Shown: one piece after another, positions 26,349 to 35,568 of the stretch | Layout of the letters: each line of letters opens with the position of its first letter | Numbering within the stretch: position 1 is the stretch's first letter | DNA from: Actinomycetes bacterium | GTDB taxonomy: Bacteria > Actinomycetota > Coriobacteriia > Anaerosomatales > JAGXFU01 | DNA: 64,000 nucleotides | Direction: 5' to 3' | Assembly: GCA_024637115.1 (NCBI GenBank) | Contig: JAGXFU010000015.1 | Coordinates: 1-64,000, forward strand | The notes under the pieces: generated by a model | The model's input: the letters and a program-made list of their open reading frames with translations, nothing else | Told to the model about the DNA's origin: nothing | Database searches by the model: none | Translations under genes and position numbers: made by a program

Positions 26349-26585
26349 ATGGCACGCTACGAAATCTACGTCACGTACAAGCAGGGAATCTTTGACCCTC
26401 CCGGAGCAACTGCGGAGCGCGCGCTCAAGAACCTCGGGTATGAGGGTGTCGAAGAGGTCAAGATCGGCAAGTTCATTCGCATGTCGGCAGACGCTACCGA
26501 GGCGAGTGTCGCCGAGATGTGCGACAAGCTGCTTGCCAATCCGGTTATCGAGGACTATCGCATCGAGATCGTTGAGGGGGACTAG
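26349..26585 (+). CDS. purS: FGAM synthase subunit PurS
   Basis: A 78-residue small subunit of the three-part formylglycinamidine ribonucleotide synthase. Family motifs are FDPPGATAERALKNLGYEGVEEVKIGK, shown here as FDPPGATAERALKNLGY, and ANPVIEDYRIEIVE. It couples PurQ to PurL and helps channel ammonia. Spacing of three bases before purQ suggests tight coupling. The presence of PurS agrees with the short 757-residue PurL in this genome. Confidence 0.95.
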   Translation: MARYEIYVTYKQGIFDPPGATAERALKNLGYEGVEEVKIGKFIRMSADATEASVAEMCDKLLANPVIEDYRIEIVEGD

Positions 26586-26588
26586 CGC

Positions 26589-27287
26589 ATGCGCTTTGGC
26601 GTTGTCATCTTCCCCGGTTCCAACTGCGAGCAAGATGTCGTGCACGCGGCGCACCATCTCGGCTTCGAGGCCGAGTACGTGTTTCACCGCGAGACGGATC
26701 TCGCAGGTTTTGATGCGCTCGTGCTCCCCGGTGGTTTCAGCTACGGCGACTACATCCGCTGTGGCGCTGTCGCCCGCTTCAGCCCCGTAATGAGCGAGGT
26801 TATTCGATTTGCCGAGGCCGGCGGTCCGGTCATGGGTATCTGCAACGGGTTTCAGATCCTTGCCGAGGCGCATATGCTCCCGGGCGCGTTGCTTCGCAAT
26901 GACACACTCAAGTTCATCTGCCGTGATACCACGTTGCGGGTCGAGAAGAGCACGTGCCAGTGGCTCGATACCGCGCCCGGCACGGTATTGCATATCCCGA
27001 TCAATCACAACGAGGGCAACTTCATCTGTGACCACGTGACGCTGTCGCGCATGGAGGACAACGACCAGATCGTGCTTCGCTACTGCGAGCCTGACGGATC
27101 ACGCGCCGAAGGCGGGAGTGCCCCCAACGGCGCGCTCGAGGACATCGCAGGTGTATGCAACGAACGCGGGAACGTGTTCGGTCTCATGCCGCACCCGGAG
27201 CGCGTGGTCGATCCGGCAACGGGCGGTACTGATGGACAGGCCTTCTTCACCTCCATTGTTGGCACGCTCGCCAAGGTAGCTGGCTAG
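26589..27287 (+). CDS. purQ: FGAM synthase glutaminase subunit PurQ
   Basis: A 232-residue class I glutamine amidotransferase. It has VIFPGSNCEQDV at the N-terminus, the nucleophile Cys in MGICNGFQILAEA and the His-Glu pair in GLMPHPERVVDP. It releases ammonia from glutamine for PurL. The stop codon overlaps the GTG of the next membrane-protein gene. Confidence 0.95.
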   Translation: MRFGVVIFPGSNCEQDVVHAAHHLGFEAEYVFHRETDLAGFDALVLPGGFSYGDYIRCGAVARFSPVMSEVIRFAEAGGPVMGICNGFQILAEAHMLPGALLRNDTLKFICRDTTLRVEKSTCQWLDTAPGTVLHIPINHNEGNFICDHVTLSRMEDNDQIVLRYCEPDGSRAEGGSAPNGALEDIAGVCNERGNVFGLMPHPERVVDPATGGTDGQAFFTSIVGTLAKVAG

Positions 27288-27667
27288 TGCATAACGCGAG
27301 CGAACTCGCGGGGCCGGTCTACGTCTTTGTCGTAGCGCTCATGTACGGCACAGGCCTGCTGTCGCTGTATGTTCTGATAGACTCGCTGCGCCCCGGCCGC
27401 GCCGGCGCGTTCGCGAGGGCTCCTCGGATGCGTTGGCTCTGGACCGTGCCGCAGGCGCTCTACTTCGTGTTGTTCGTCATCGAGAACCTGCCTTGGGTAG
27501 GCGGCAATGCGACTCTTGCAACGCTACTGGTGATCCTCACCATCCCCGCCCTCATCCACCAATTCGCATACTTGCTGCGCGTGGTCTATCCGCACCCCTC
27601 GCGACTCATGCCCGCAGACTCAGACACGATTCCTGCCGAGGACCGGAGCGCAGCATCGAGTGACTGA
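27287..27667 (+). CDS. Small membrane protein overlapping purQ
   Basis: A 126-residue protein with three probable helices (VYVFVVALMYGTGLLSLYVLI, WTVPQALYFVLFVIENLPW and TLLVILTIPALIHQFAYLL) and a disordered acidic C-terminus. No family recognised. The GTG at 27287 shares one base with the purQ stop, so it is translationally coupled. It recalls the other small membrane proteins placed between purine genes here. Confidence 0.65.
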   Translation: MHNASELAGPVYVFVVALMYGTGLLSLYVLIDSLRPGRAGAFARAPRMRWLWTVPQALYFVLFVIENLPWVGGNATLATLLVILTIPALIHQFAYLLRVVYPHPSRLMPADSDTIPAEDRSAASSD

Positions 27668-27671
27668 TTTC

Positions 27672-27686
27672 CGCTACAATCCGAGA
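27672..27686 (+). promoter_or_regulatory. Possible -10 region of the purL promoter
   Basis: CCGCTACAATCCG at about 27673-27685 contains TACAAT about 40 bases before the purL ATG. The same CCGCTACAATC context recurs before purH (46155-46165) and similar TACAAT or TACACT hexamers precede purC and purF. The -35 region is poor. Confidence 0.35.
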
Positions 27687-27720
27687 CGTTCCAACCCGCC
27701 GCTATCCGGGAGTCGCTTCT

Positions 27721-29994
27721 ATGCCTGAGTCGCTTTCTGCCGAACTCGCCCCCAAGCTGGCCGTCGAACTCGGTCTCAACCCCTCTGAGTACGAACACGT
27801 TGTTGAGATCCTCGGCCGTATTCCGTCCATCACCGAGCTCTACGTCTATTCGCTCATGTGGTCGGAGCACTGCAGCTACAAGCACTCCCGCAAAGCGCTC
27901 CGCATGTTCCCGACCACCGGTGAGCACGTGTTGCAGGGCCCGGGTGAGAACGCCGGCGTGATCAGCGTGGGCGACGGCTGGGCTGTCGCATTCAAGATGG
28001 AATCCCACAACCACCCGAGCGCGATCGAGCCCTACCAGGGCGCTGCGACCGGTGTCGGTGGCATCATCCGTGACATCTTCACGATGGGTGCGCGCCCGAT
28101 CGCCTCACTCAACTCGCTGCGCTTTGGCACGCTCGACAAGCCGCGTCAGCGCTATCTGTTCGAAGGCGCAGTCGCCGGCATTGGCGGCTACGGCAACTGC
28201 CTTGGCGTCCCCACCGTGGGCGGCGAGGTCTACTTCGAAGAAGCCTATGAGGGCAACTGCCTGATCAACGCCATGTCGATCGGACTGATGCGCGAAGAGC
28301 GACTCATGCGTGCGGTCGCTGCAGGTGTCGGCAACAAGATCCTGCTGATCGGCTCGACAACCGGCCGTGACGGCATCGGCGGGGCGAGCGTTCTGGCAAG
28401 CCAGGAGTTCGATGAGAAGGCCGAGGACAAGCGCCCCAGCGTGCAGGTGGGCGACCCGTTCGAAGAGAAGCTGCTCATCGAGGCATGCCTCGAACTGCTC
28501 GACCAGGAGCTGCTCGTGGCCCTTGGCGATCTCGGCGCCGCCGGGCTTACCTCGAGTGCCAGCGAAATGGCCTCCCGCGGCGGAGTCGGCCTCGACATCG
28601 AGGTCACGAAGGTGCCGCAGCGCGAAGAGAACATGAAGGCGTTCGAGATCATGGTCTCTGAGTCCCAGGAGCGCATGCTCGCGGTCGTCACGCCCGAGAA
28701 GCTCGAGGCGGCCCAGGCGATCTGCGAGAAGTGGGGCTTGCTCTCCACCGTGATCGGCGAGGTGACCGATACCGGCAACTTCGTGGTTCGCGAGAACGGC
28801 GTGATCGTCGCCGACATGCCGGCTGACTCTCTCGCCGACGATGCCCCGATCTACGACCCCGCCATGACGCGCCCTGCCTACCTCGACGAGGTGCAGGCGT
28901 TCGACCCGGCAACGCTGATCCACCCCGAGTCCGTCGCGGAGCTTACCGAGACCCTCCTCAGGCTCCTGAGTAGTCCCAACATCTGCTCGCGCCGCTGGAT
29001 CTGGGAGCAGTACGACCACCAGGTCATGGTCAACACCGTGGTGCTTCCCGGCGGCGACGCAGCCGTTCTCCGCATTGGAGACACCGGCCGAGGAGAGATG
29101 ACGACTCGCGGTATCGCGGTTTCAAGCGACTGCAACGGTCGATACTGCTATCTCGACCCGTATCGAGGCGCGCAGATCGCCCTTGCCGAGGCGGCGCGCA
29201 ATGTCGCGTGCGTCGGCGGCGAACCCGCTGCAATCACTGACTGCCTGAACTTTGGGAATCCCGAGAAGCCTGAGGTGTTCTGGACGTTCCACGAGGCGAT
29301 CCGTGGTCTCTCGGATGCCTGCACGGAGTGGGGAATCCCCGTCATCTCCGGCAACGTGTCGTTCTACAACGAATCGTTCGGCAATCCGATCTATCCAACG
29401 CCCACCGTGGGACTCGTTGGACTCATCGATGACGTCTCGGTCACCGCAACCGTCGCGTTCAAGGACGCTGGCGATGTGATCGTGCTCGTGGGTGAGACTT
29501 TCGATGAACTTGGCGGGTCGGAGTATCTCAAGTCAGTCCACGGTCTTGTGACAGGCGCGCCTCCCGCGCTCGATCTGGAGCTCGAAGCGGCAGTGCAGTC
29601 TGCTGTTCGCGCGGCGGTTCGTGCAGGTATCGCGAAGTCAGCCCACGACTGCTCCGAAGGTGGCATGGCAGTCACGCTCGCGGAATCAGCAATCGCCGGC
29701 GGCATTGGCTGCTCGGTCTACCTCGACGATGATCTCGCCGGCGTGAGTTCGCTGTTCTCCGAATCGCAGAGCCGCGTGGTGCTCACGGTCGCGGAAGGCG
29801 ACATGGACGGGCTGCTCGAGATCTTTGATGCCAATGAGGTGCCGTTCGCGGTGCTCGGTCAGGTGGGCGGAGAGCGCCTGCATATCGGTGAGAAGATCGA
29901 TGTCGATCTCAACACGATGAAGCTCATTTTTGAGCACACGCTCGAGAAGCTCGTTGGCGGAGAGATGCAGACCGAGGAGCTCTTCGAGGGCTAA
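27721..29994 (+). CDS. purL: FGAM synthase large subunit PurL (short type)
   Basis: A 757-residue ATP-dependent ligase subunit of the AIR synthase-related family, which converts FGAR to FGAM using ammonia from PurQ. Motifs include MWSEHCSYKHSRKALRMFPT (N-terminal helix), AFKMESHNHPSAIEPYQGAATGVGG (here AFKMESHNHPSAIEPYQGA), GASVLASQEFDE, ITDCLNFGNPEKPEVFW and the second-half SEGGMAVTLAESAI. Its length is that of the PurSQL system, not the 1300-residue single-chain form. ATG at 27721 behind CCGGGAGTCGC. Confidence 0.96.
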   Translation: MPESLSAELAPKLAVELGLNPSEYEHVVEILGRIPSITELYVYSLMWSEHCSYKHSRKALRMFPTTGEHVLQGPGENAGVISVGDGWAVAFKMESHNHPSAIEPYQGAATGVGGIIRDIFTMGARPIASLNSLRFGTLDKPRQRYLFEGAVAGIGGYGNCLGVPTVGGEVYFEEAYEGNCLINAMSIGLMREERLMRAVAAGVGNKILLIGSTTGRDGIGGASVLASQEFDEKAEDKRPSVQVGDPFEEKLLIEACLELLDQELLVALGDLGAAGLTSSASEMASRGGVGLDIEVTKVPQREENMKAFEIMVSESQERMLAVVTPEKLEAAQAICEKWGLLSTVIGEVTDTGNFVVRENGVIVADMPADSLADDAPIYDPAMTRPAYLDEVQAFDPATLIHPESVAELTETLLRLLSSPNICSRRWIWEQYDHQVMVNTVVLPGGDAAVLRIGDTGRGEMTTRGIAVSSDCNGRYCYLDPYRGAQIALAEAARNVACVGGEPAAITDCLNFGNPEKPEVFWTFHEAIRGLSDACTEWGIPVISGNVSFYNESFGNPIYPTPTVGLVGLIDDVSVTATVAFKDAGDVIVLVGETFDELGGSEYLKSVHGLVTGAPPALDLELEAAVQSAVRAAVRAGIAKSAHDCSEGGMAVTLAESAIAGGIGCSVYLDDDLAGVSSLFSESQSRVVLTVAEGDMDGLLEIFDANEVPFAVLGQVGGERLHIGEKIDVDLNTMKLIFEHTLEKLVGGEMQTEELFEG

Positions 29995-30070
29995 GTGCGC
30001 GGCGCCCCTCGCTGCTTGAGGCGCTGGTGCAGTTCATTGCGCTTCCCGCGCGGGAGCACGTTGGGCGCGC

Positions 30071-30103
30071 ATGACCGTTTATCGAAATATATGACCGTTT
30101 GGC
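30071..30103 (+). repeat. Direct repeat pair ATGACCGTTT, 20-base period
   Basis: ATGACCGTTT occurs at 30071-30080 and again at 30091-30100, about two helical turns apart, in an AT-rich patch between purL and the next ORF. Similar CCGTTTRNCG pairs lie before the RHS gene (54668 and 54689). Possible binding site of a dimeric regulator. A 12-base palindrome TCCCGCGCGGGA lies just upstream at 30044-30055. Confidence 0.45.
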
Positions 30104-30137
30104 GGCGGCTCCTGAGCGCGCGGTTTCATCTGTGCAG

Positions 30138-30689
30138 ATGAGGGAATCCAAATTCATCTGGCATCATGAATCAAGGGAGCGCGTCGCAAAAGTGATCAAC
30201 CCAAAGCAGCTACGTACCTCATATGGTGAGTCCGATCACCTGAGTCGCGTAGCAGGTGCCGTCATGTTGCTCATCCTCATTCTCGCAGTCCTTGCATGTA
30301 TGCCGGTGTTTCATTCGCTCACGGGTCTTTGTGCCTATCCTGACGCGTTCGATCAGGGAGTGAGCGTCTCTCAACTCGGCGCGGGACGCCATACGTCCGG
30401 GACAGCGATCACCATCGTCTCCACACTCATTCTTGGTGTGAGTGTCTTGTCGCTGCTTCGTGGAGGAATCTCCCCGAGCACGCGACCTCAATCCAAACCC
30501 GGCGGCGACAGAGGAGTTGCTCTCACGCTTTCCAGGCTGCGTCTGAGCTCCGCCGATGCGGACGGAGACGGCGACTCTTCGGCTCGCGCCATATATCACT
30601 CCCCCCAGGCCCTTTGGCCCGCGCCCAGCGCGGTATCCCAGAGGGTCCTTTTTGTCTTGCACATACCCCCTGTTTTGAATCAGGCATAG
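30138..30689 (+). CDS. Possible two-helix membrane protein, doubtful 3' end
   Basis: A possible 183-residue product with two hydrophobic segments (AGAVMLLILILAVLACMPVF and TAITIVSTLILGVSVLSLL) joined by an outer loop. Starts at 30099, 30138 or later are possible and none has a clear ribosome-binding site. A strong terminator-like hairpin with T-run falls inside the frame at 30610-30653, which suggests that the last 30 residues are not real, or that the frame is a degraded gene. Composition of the last third does not look coding. No family recognised. The other content of 29995-30772 is the repeat pair, this ORF, the terminator and a leader hairpin. Confidence 0.4.
   Translation: MRESKFIWHHESRERVAKVINPKQLRTSYGESDHLSRVAGAVMLLILILAVLACMPVFHSLTGLCAYPDAFDQGVSVSQLGAGRHTSGTAITIVSTLILGVSVLSLLRGGISPSTRPQSKPGGDRGVALTLSRLRLSSADADGDGDSSARAIYHSPQALWPAPSAVSQRVLFVLHIPPVLNQA
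30610..30653 (+). terminator. Rho-independent terminator upstream of the multicopper oxidase gene
   Basis: CCCTTTGG (30610-30617) pairs with CCAGAGGG (30638-30645), enclosing a perfect CCGCGC/GCGCGG stem (30619-30624 with 30628-30633). TCCTTTTT follows. It insulates the oxidase gene from upstream transcription, so the oxidase should have its own promoter in 30654-30720. Confidence 0.65.
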
Positions 30690-30721
30690 AAAAGGAGGTT
30701 CTTTCGGTCGGAATGAAGGGA

Positions 30722-30748
30722 CCTGTCGGGCGGGAGGCGGCCGACAGG
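30722..30748 (+). promoter_or_regulatory. Leader hairpin before the multicopper oxidase gene
   Basis: CCTGTCGG (30722-30729) pairs perfectly with CCGACAGG (30741-30748), ending 24 bases before the GTG start. The ribosome-binding site GGGAGGC lies outside the stem, so the hairpin may stabilise the mRNA or act as a small control element. Confidence 0.4.
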
Positions 30749-30772
30749 CACAACTATTCGGGAGGCACAGAA

Positions 30773-33700
30773 GTGACTAGACGAGTTTGGCCCAGAATCT
30801 TGGCGCTTGTGGCGTCGATGGCATTAGTAGTAGGTCCGATCCAGCCAGTACTGGCTGTAGAGCCTGCTACAGGAATGACCGCGAGTGAGCAAACCGCACT
30901 TCAGGAGCGCGCTGAGCGGGTTCAGGCGAGGCGCGACCTCAAAGTTACGCAAGAGGAGCGTGAAGCGGCGGTTGCCGCGCGCAACGATATGCTGAAGGAA
31001 CTCGGCATGGACCCCGAGGCCGAGACGGGCAGTGTGTCATCGCTCGCAGCGTTGCCCGTGCCCGGGGACGCCCCTGACTACTTTGGGATGACGCCCAACT
31101 GGGCCAACAGCCCGCAACTTCGCAAGTTCGTTGACGGACTGCCGGGTGTGGGTCCTGACAACGCGAATAACCTCGGGCAGTATCTCGCCGTAGCGCACCC
31201 GGATACCGTCACATATCCCGGTACGGACTACTACGAGATCGAACTGCGCGAGTATTCCGAACAGCTGCATTCCGATCTGCCCCCAACACTCCTGCGCGGA
31301 TACGTGCAGACGAACAAGGGCACCGATGAGTCTGGCAACAACACGATCGAGCCTGACCCGATTCACTACCTCGGGCCAACGGTCTTCGCCCAGAAGGATC
31401 GTCCGGTTCGCGTGAAGTTCACCAACGCGCTGCCCACTGGTGAGGGCGGCGATCTGTTCATTCCGGTCGACAAATCGTATATGGGCGCGGGTGAGGGGCC
31501 TGAAGGCGGTATGTACACCGAGAATCGCGCTGTCGTTCATCTTCACGGCGGTAAGACGGTCTGGATCAGCGACGGTACGCCGCACCAGTGGATTACTCCC
31601 GCTGGCGAGGAGACTACCTATCCCGTGGGTGTGAGCGTGCGCAACGTGCCGGACATGCCCGACCCCGGCGACGGCTCCACCACACTGTTCTACAGCAATC
31701 AGCAGAGCGCCCGCATGCTCTGGTACCACGACCACGCCTATGGCATCACGCGATTGAACGTGTATGCGGGCATGGCATCCGGCTACTTCCTTACCGATGA
31801 GACCGAAAAGGAACTCGTGGACGACGGTCTTCTGCCGGAGGATCAGATTCCGCTGATCATCCAGGACAAGACGTTCACCGATGCCGATACGATCATGACC
31901 ACCGATCCCCTGTGGGAGTGGGGCTCGCAGCCAGGCACGGCAACGACCGGTGACCTGTGGTTCCCGCACGTCTACATGCCGGCACAGAACCCGGCGATGC
32001 CTGATGGTGTCGCTGCTATGGGACGCTGGCACTACGGCCCGTGGTTCTGGCCGCCCACACCGGTGCCCAACGGTCCGATCCCGAACCCGTACTACGACCC
32101 TGTCAATGCGCCGTGGGAGAACGAGACCATGCCCGGAACACCGTTCGATTCGAGCGGCATGGAAGCGTTCCAGGATACGCCGGTGATCAACGGTACGGCC
32201 TATCCAACGCTTGAGGTCGATCCCAAGTCATACCGGCTCAGGATCCTCAACGCCGCAAGCGACCGCTTCTGGAACCTGCAGTTCTACGAGGCCGACCCGA
32301 GCGTCATCTCGTGCGATGGACGCCGTAACACCGAAGTGAAGATGGTGCCCGCCGCAGCCAACCCGACGTTCCCCGACAACTGGCCGATCGACGGTCGCGA
32401 GGGCGGTGTTCCCGACCCGTCCACGGTCGGACCGGATTGGATTCAGGTCGCCACAGAGGGCGGCTTCCTGCCGCAGCCCGTGGTCGTCGAGAACCAGCCG
32501 ATCACCTGGGTTACCGACGTGACGCTCTTCAACGCGGGAAATGTCGATAGCGGCGGCATGATGGTCGCTCCGGCAGAGCGCGTCGACGCGGTCGTCGACT
32601 TCTCGCAGTACGCCGGCAAGACGCTCATCCTTTATAACGACGCCCCGGCCGCATGGCCCGCAGGCGATCCGCGCTACGACTACTTCACGGGCGCTCCGGA
32701 TATGCGGGATACCGGCGGAGTCGACTCACCTATGGCTGGCTACGGCCCCAACACGCGTACCCTGATGCAGATCAAGGTGGCGCCTATGACTCCCGCGGAG
32801 CCGTTCGATCTCGACAAGCTGATGGCGGAGTTCGAATCGACGGACTCTCACACAGGCGTGTTCGAGCGCTCGCAGAACAAGATCCTCATCCCCGATGCCC
32901 GCTACAACTCGACGTACAACGAGACCTTCACCGCGGATCCGTACGTGCGCATCTTTCAGACCGAGCACACCTTCGACAACCTGGATGGCGATGAGCAGAC
33001 GTTCCCGCTCGAGCCCAAGGCGATCCAGGACGAGCAGGGTGAGACGTTCGACGAGTACGGTCGAATGAGCGGCAAGATGGGACTTGAACGCCCCAGCATG
33101 GTTCCGGGCGCCCCGAACTTCAACCTCTACGGCTATATGGATCCACCTACCGAGAACCTCGAAGCGGTTGATACATCCATGGTGCCGCTCAGCGCGGTCA
33201 TGGGTGACGGCACGCAGGTCAGGAAGATCACGCACAACGGCGTGGACACCCACCCGATGCACTTCCATCTCTACGATGTGCAGCTCATCAACCGCGTAGG
33301 ATGGGACGGCTTCATGCGGTATCCCCTCGACAATGAGTTGGGGTGGAAGGACACCGTTCGAGTGAGCCCGCTCGAGGACACGATCGTCGCCTTGCGGCCG
33401 GTTATCCCGGAATCTCCGTTTGGCGTACCGGACAGCAAGCGCCTGCTTGACCCAACGATGCCGGTTGGTTCGGCGATGGGCTTCTCCCGCGTCGATCCGA
33501 CGACCGGCTTGCCCTACGTGACTCCGATTACCAACCAGATCCACAACTTCTTCTGGGAGTACGTCTGGCACTGCCACATTCTGAGCCATGAGGAAATGGA
33601 CATGATGAGGCCTGTCAGCGTTCACGTGGAGACCACGATGACGGCAACGCCGAGCATCGAGGCCACACTCGCTGCTCCAGGCGGTACGCTCGTTACATGG

Positions 33701-35404
33701 ACTGATGCGACTGACCCGAATGACGCCGCCACGTGGGGTGATCTCTCTAACGAGATCGGCTTCAAGGTGGAGCGCGCTTCGGTCAGTGCCACGGGATTGG
33801 TCGGATCGTTCTTTGAGGTAGGGGCAGCGCTTGCCAACCAAGAGAGCTATCGCGATGACACGATCAAGCTCGGTGAGTCCTACGAGTACCGTGTCGTTGC
33901 CTACAATGAGGCTGGCGATGCGGTGTCGTCCTCTGTCCCGGTCGGGCCGATCGTAGACACTACGAGCCCGCTCACCACTTCCAATATCGACGCGAATTGG
34001 CACATGAGTCCGTTCAGCGTAACCCTTGAAGCCACAGATACGCTCAGTGGTGTGGCATCAATGCTGTACAACGTCGATGGTGGCTCGGACACGACCTATA
34101 CCATGCCGTTCGACATCAGTGGCGAGGGCACGCACCCGGTCGAGTACTGGTCGATTGATGCATCGGGCAACGTCGAGGCTGTGAACTCACAAGACGTTCT
34201 GATCGATGACACCAAGCCAATGACCACCGATGACCACACTTCCGCATACACCGGCTCCGCAACGGTGAATCTCTCGCCCAGCGATGCGCTGGCGGGGATT
34301 GCCTACACGATGTACTCGCTTGACGGTGCGTCAGCCGTTCGGGGCACGAAGGTCAAGACATCCGTGCTCGGCAACCATACGCTGTCGTACTGGTCTGTCG
34401 ATGCAGCCGGTAACGTGGAGACCGCGCATAACATTGCATTCAAGGTCAATCCTTCTACCACGAGCTTCGACGAGTTCTCCGGTGCCAACCGCATCGCTAC
34501 CGCTCTTCAGTTGTCTCGTGATTCGTTCCCGATGAACTCGGTCGATACGGTGGTCATCGCCAGTAGCGATTCATGGCCTGACGCGCTTGTGGGCTCATCG
34601 CTCGCCGGTGCATATCGTTCACCGATCCTGCTCACCGCGCCCGGCTCGATGCCGTCCGAGGTGGTCACGGAGATTCGTCGCCTCGGAGCGACCAAGGCGG
34701 TCCTTCTTGGCGGAACCGTTGCAATCAGCAACACAGTCAAGACGAGCCTCGGATCGAAACTTGGCGCATCGAATGTCACACGCATCGGCGGTTCTGATCG
34801 ATACGGCACCGCACGCTTGATTGCCGAGGAGACCGCCAGGATTCTTGATTGCAACTATGATGGCACCGCAATCCTTACCACTGGATTGAATTACGCCGAC
34901 GCCTTGGCTGTCGGTCCTCTCGCGGCTGCGAAGGGGTGGCCGATCTACCTGGTCGGTCCGATAGGCCTTGGCCCCTCGAACATCGCATCGATGAACTCGC
35001 TCGGCGTTGAGGATGCGCTCGTTCTTGGTGGCACAACCATCATGCCAAAGGCCATTGCTGATTCGGTGGTTGCCAATGTGGGCGCCACCACGAAGCGGCT
35101 TGGCGGGGCAGATCGCTACGCGACCGGAATCATCGTGGCAACCTACGGTGTGACCGATGCGAACCTGCATTGGAATCAGGTGGCCATCGCAACGGGTCAG
35201 AACTTCCCGGATGGTCTTGCTGCAGGAGCCGCCCAGGGCTACCTGGGTTCGGTTCTTCTGCTCACACCTTCAAAGACGCTCGATTCGAGAGTCGGCACCA
35301 CGCTCAGCATGCACAAGGATGAGATCGTGGAGGTTCGCTACATTGGCGGAACCACTGCTCTCACCCCCGCAGTCCGTTCAGCGACTGCGAGCAGGTTGAA
35401 CTAA
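30773..35404 (+). CDS. Secreted wall-anchored multicopper oxidase with Ig-like and CWB2 domains
   Basis: A 1543-residue surface enzyme. The GTG at 30773 follows CGGGAGGCACAGAA and gives a signal peptide ending near PIQPVLA. Residues about 100-950 are a CotA/bilirubin-oxidase-like multicopper oxidase with all four copper motifs: HLHGG (H256, H258), WYHDHAYG (H319, H321), HPMHFH (H827, H830, H832) and WHCHILSHEEMDM (H933, C934, H935, H939, M944). Then comes a fibronectin-like domain (about 955-1060), two Ig-like repeats each with SPSDALAGI- or EATDTLSGV-type motifs and SVDAAGNVE-type ends, and three CWB2 repeats (about 1225-1543). Such oxidases couple one-electron oxidation of metals, phenols or pigments to O2 reduction. 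The substrate is unknown; Mn(II), Fe(II) or Cu(I) are candidates. Two terminator hairpins follow. Confidence 0.9.
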   Translation: MTRRVWPRILALVASMALVVGPIQPVLAVEPATGMTASEQTALQERAERVQARRDLKVTQEEREAAVAARNDMLKELGMDPEAETGSVSSLAALPVPGDAPDYFGMTPNWANSPQLRKFVDGLPGVGPDNANNLGQYLAVAHPDTVTYPGTDYYEIELREYSEQLHSDLPPTLLRGYVQTNKGTDESGNNTIEPDPIHYLGPTVFAQKDRPVRVKFTNALPTGEGGDLFIPVDKSYMGAGEGPEGGMYTENRAVVHLHGGKTVWISDGTPHQWITPAGEETTYPVGVSVRNVPDMPDPGDGSTTLFYSNQQSARMLWYHDHAYGITRLNVYAGMASGYFLTDETEKELVDDGLLPEDQIPLIIQDKTFTDADTIMTTDPLWEWGSQPGTATTGDLWFPHVYMPAQNPAMPDGVAAMGRWHYGPWFWPPTPVPNGPIPNPYYDPVNAPWENETMPGTPFDSSGMEAFQDTPVINGTAYPTLEVDPKSYRLRILNAASDRFWNLQFYEADPSVISCDGRRNTEVKMVPAAANPTFPDNWPIDGREGGVPDPSTVGPDWIQVATEGGFLPQPVVVENQPITWVTDVTLFNAGNVDSGGMMVAPAERVDAVVDFSQYAGKTLILYNDAPAAWPAGDPRYDYFTGAPDMRDTGGVDSPMAGYGPNTRTLMQIKVAPMTPAEPFDLDKLMAEFESTDSHTGVFERSQNKILIPDARYNSTYNETFTADPYVRIFQTEHTFDNLDGDEQTFPLEPKAIQDEQGETFDEYGRMSGKMGLERPSMVPGAPNFNLYGYMDPPTENLEAVDTSMVPLSAVMGDGTQVRKITHNGVDTHPMHFHLYDVQLINRVGWDGFMRYPLDNELGWKDTVRVSPLEDTIVALRPVIPESPFGVPDSKRLLDPTMPVGSAMGFSRVDPTTGLPYVTPITNQIHNFFWEYVWHCHILSHEEMDMMRPVSVHVETTMTATPSIEATLAAPGGTLVTWTDATDPNDAATWGDLSNEIGFKVERASVSATGLVGSFFEVGAALANQESYRDDTIKLGESYEYRVVAYNEAGDAVSSSVPVGPIVDTTSPLTTSNIDANWHMSPFSVTLEATDTLSGVASMLYNVDGGSDTTYTMPFDISGEGTHPVEYWSIDASGNVEAVNSQDVLIDDTKPMTTDDHTSAYTGSATVNLSPSDALAGIAYTMYSLDGASAVRGTKVKTSVLGNHTLSYWSVDAAGNVETAHNIAFKVNPSTTSFDEFSGANRIATALQLSRDSFPMNSVDTVVIASSDSWPDALVGSSLAGAYRSPILLTAPGSMPSEVVTEIRRLGATKAVLLGGTVAISNTVKTSLGSKLGASNVTRIGGSDRYGTARLIAEETARILDCNYDGTAILTTGLNYADALAVGPLAAAKGWPIYLVGPIGLGPSNIASMNSLGVEDALVLGGTTIMPKAIADSVVANVGATTKRLGGADRYATGIIVATYGVTDANLHWNQVAIATGQNFPDGLAAGAAQGYLGSVLLLTPSKTLDSRVGTTLSMHKDEIVEVRYIGGTTALTPAVRSATASRLN

Positions 35405-35412
35405 GCGTCAAG

Positions 35413-35448
35413 CGCGTGTCCGTGCAGGTGCCTCCGCACGGGCACGCG
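35413..35448 (+). terminator. First hairpin after the multicopper oxidase gene
   Basis: CGCGTGTCCGTGC (35413-35425) pairs with GCACGGGCACGCG (35436-35448) with one wobble, nine bases past the stop codon. No T-run. Confidence 0.55.
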
Positions 35449-35463
35449 TGCATCATGAGTATC

Positions 35464-35498
35464 GGCGGCCCCTCGCATCTCGGATGCGGGGGGCCGCC
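35464..35498 (+). terminator. Second hairpin after the multicopper oxidase gene
   Basis: GGCGGCCCCTCGCAT (35464-35478) pairs with ATGCGGGGGGCCGCC (35484-35498), a 15-base stem with one wobble and a 5-base loop. Two tandem strong hairpins without T-runs are common in high-GC genomes. Confidence 0.6.
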
Positions 35499-35568
35499 TG
35501 CGATGGGGTGCGCTCTCGGCAACCGACTCACGCGCGCGTGAGCCGCCGCCCATGTCTATAATCACCGT

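Noticed and set aside
32726-34003. A 425-residue open frame opposite the multicopper oxidase
   Set aside because: The oxidase frame has intact catalytic motifs; the antisense frame shows none and no ribosome-binding site.
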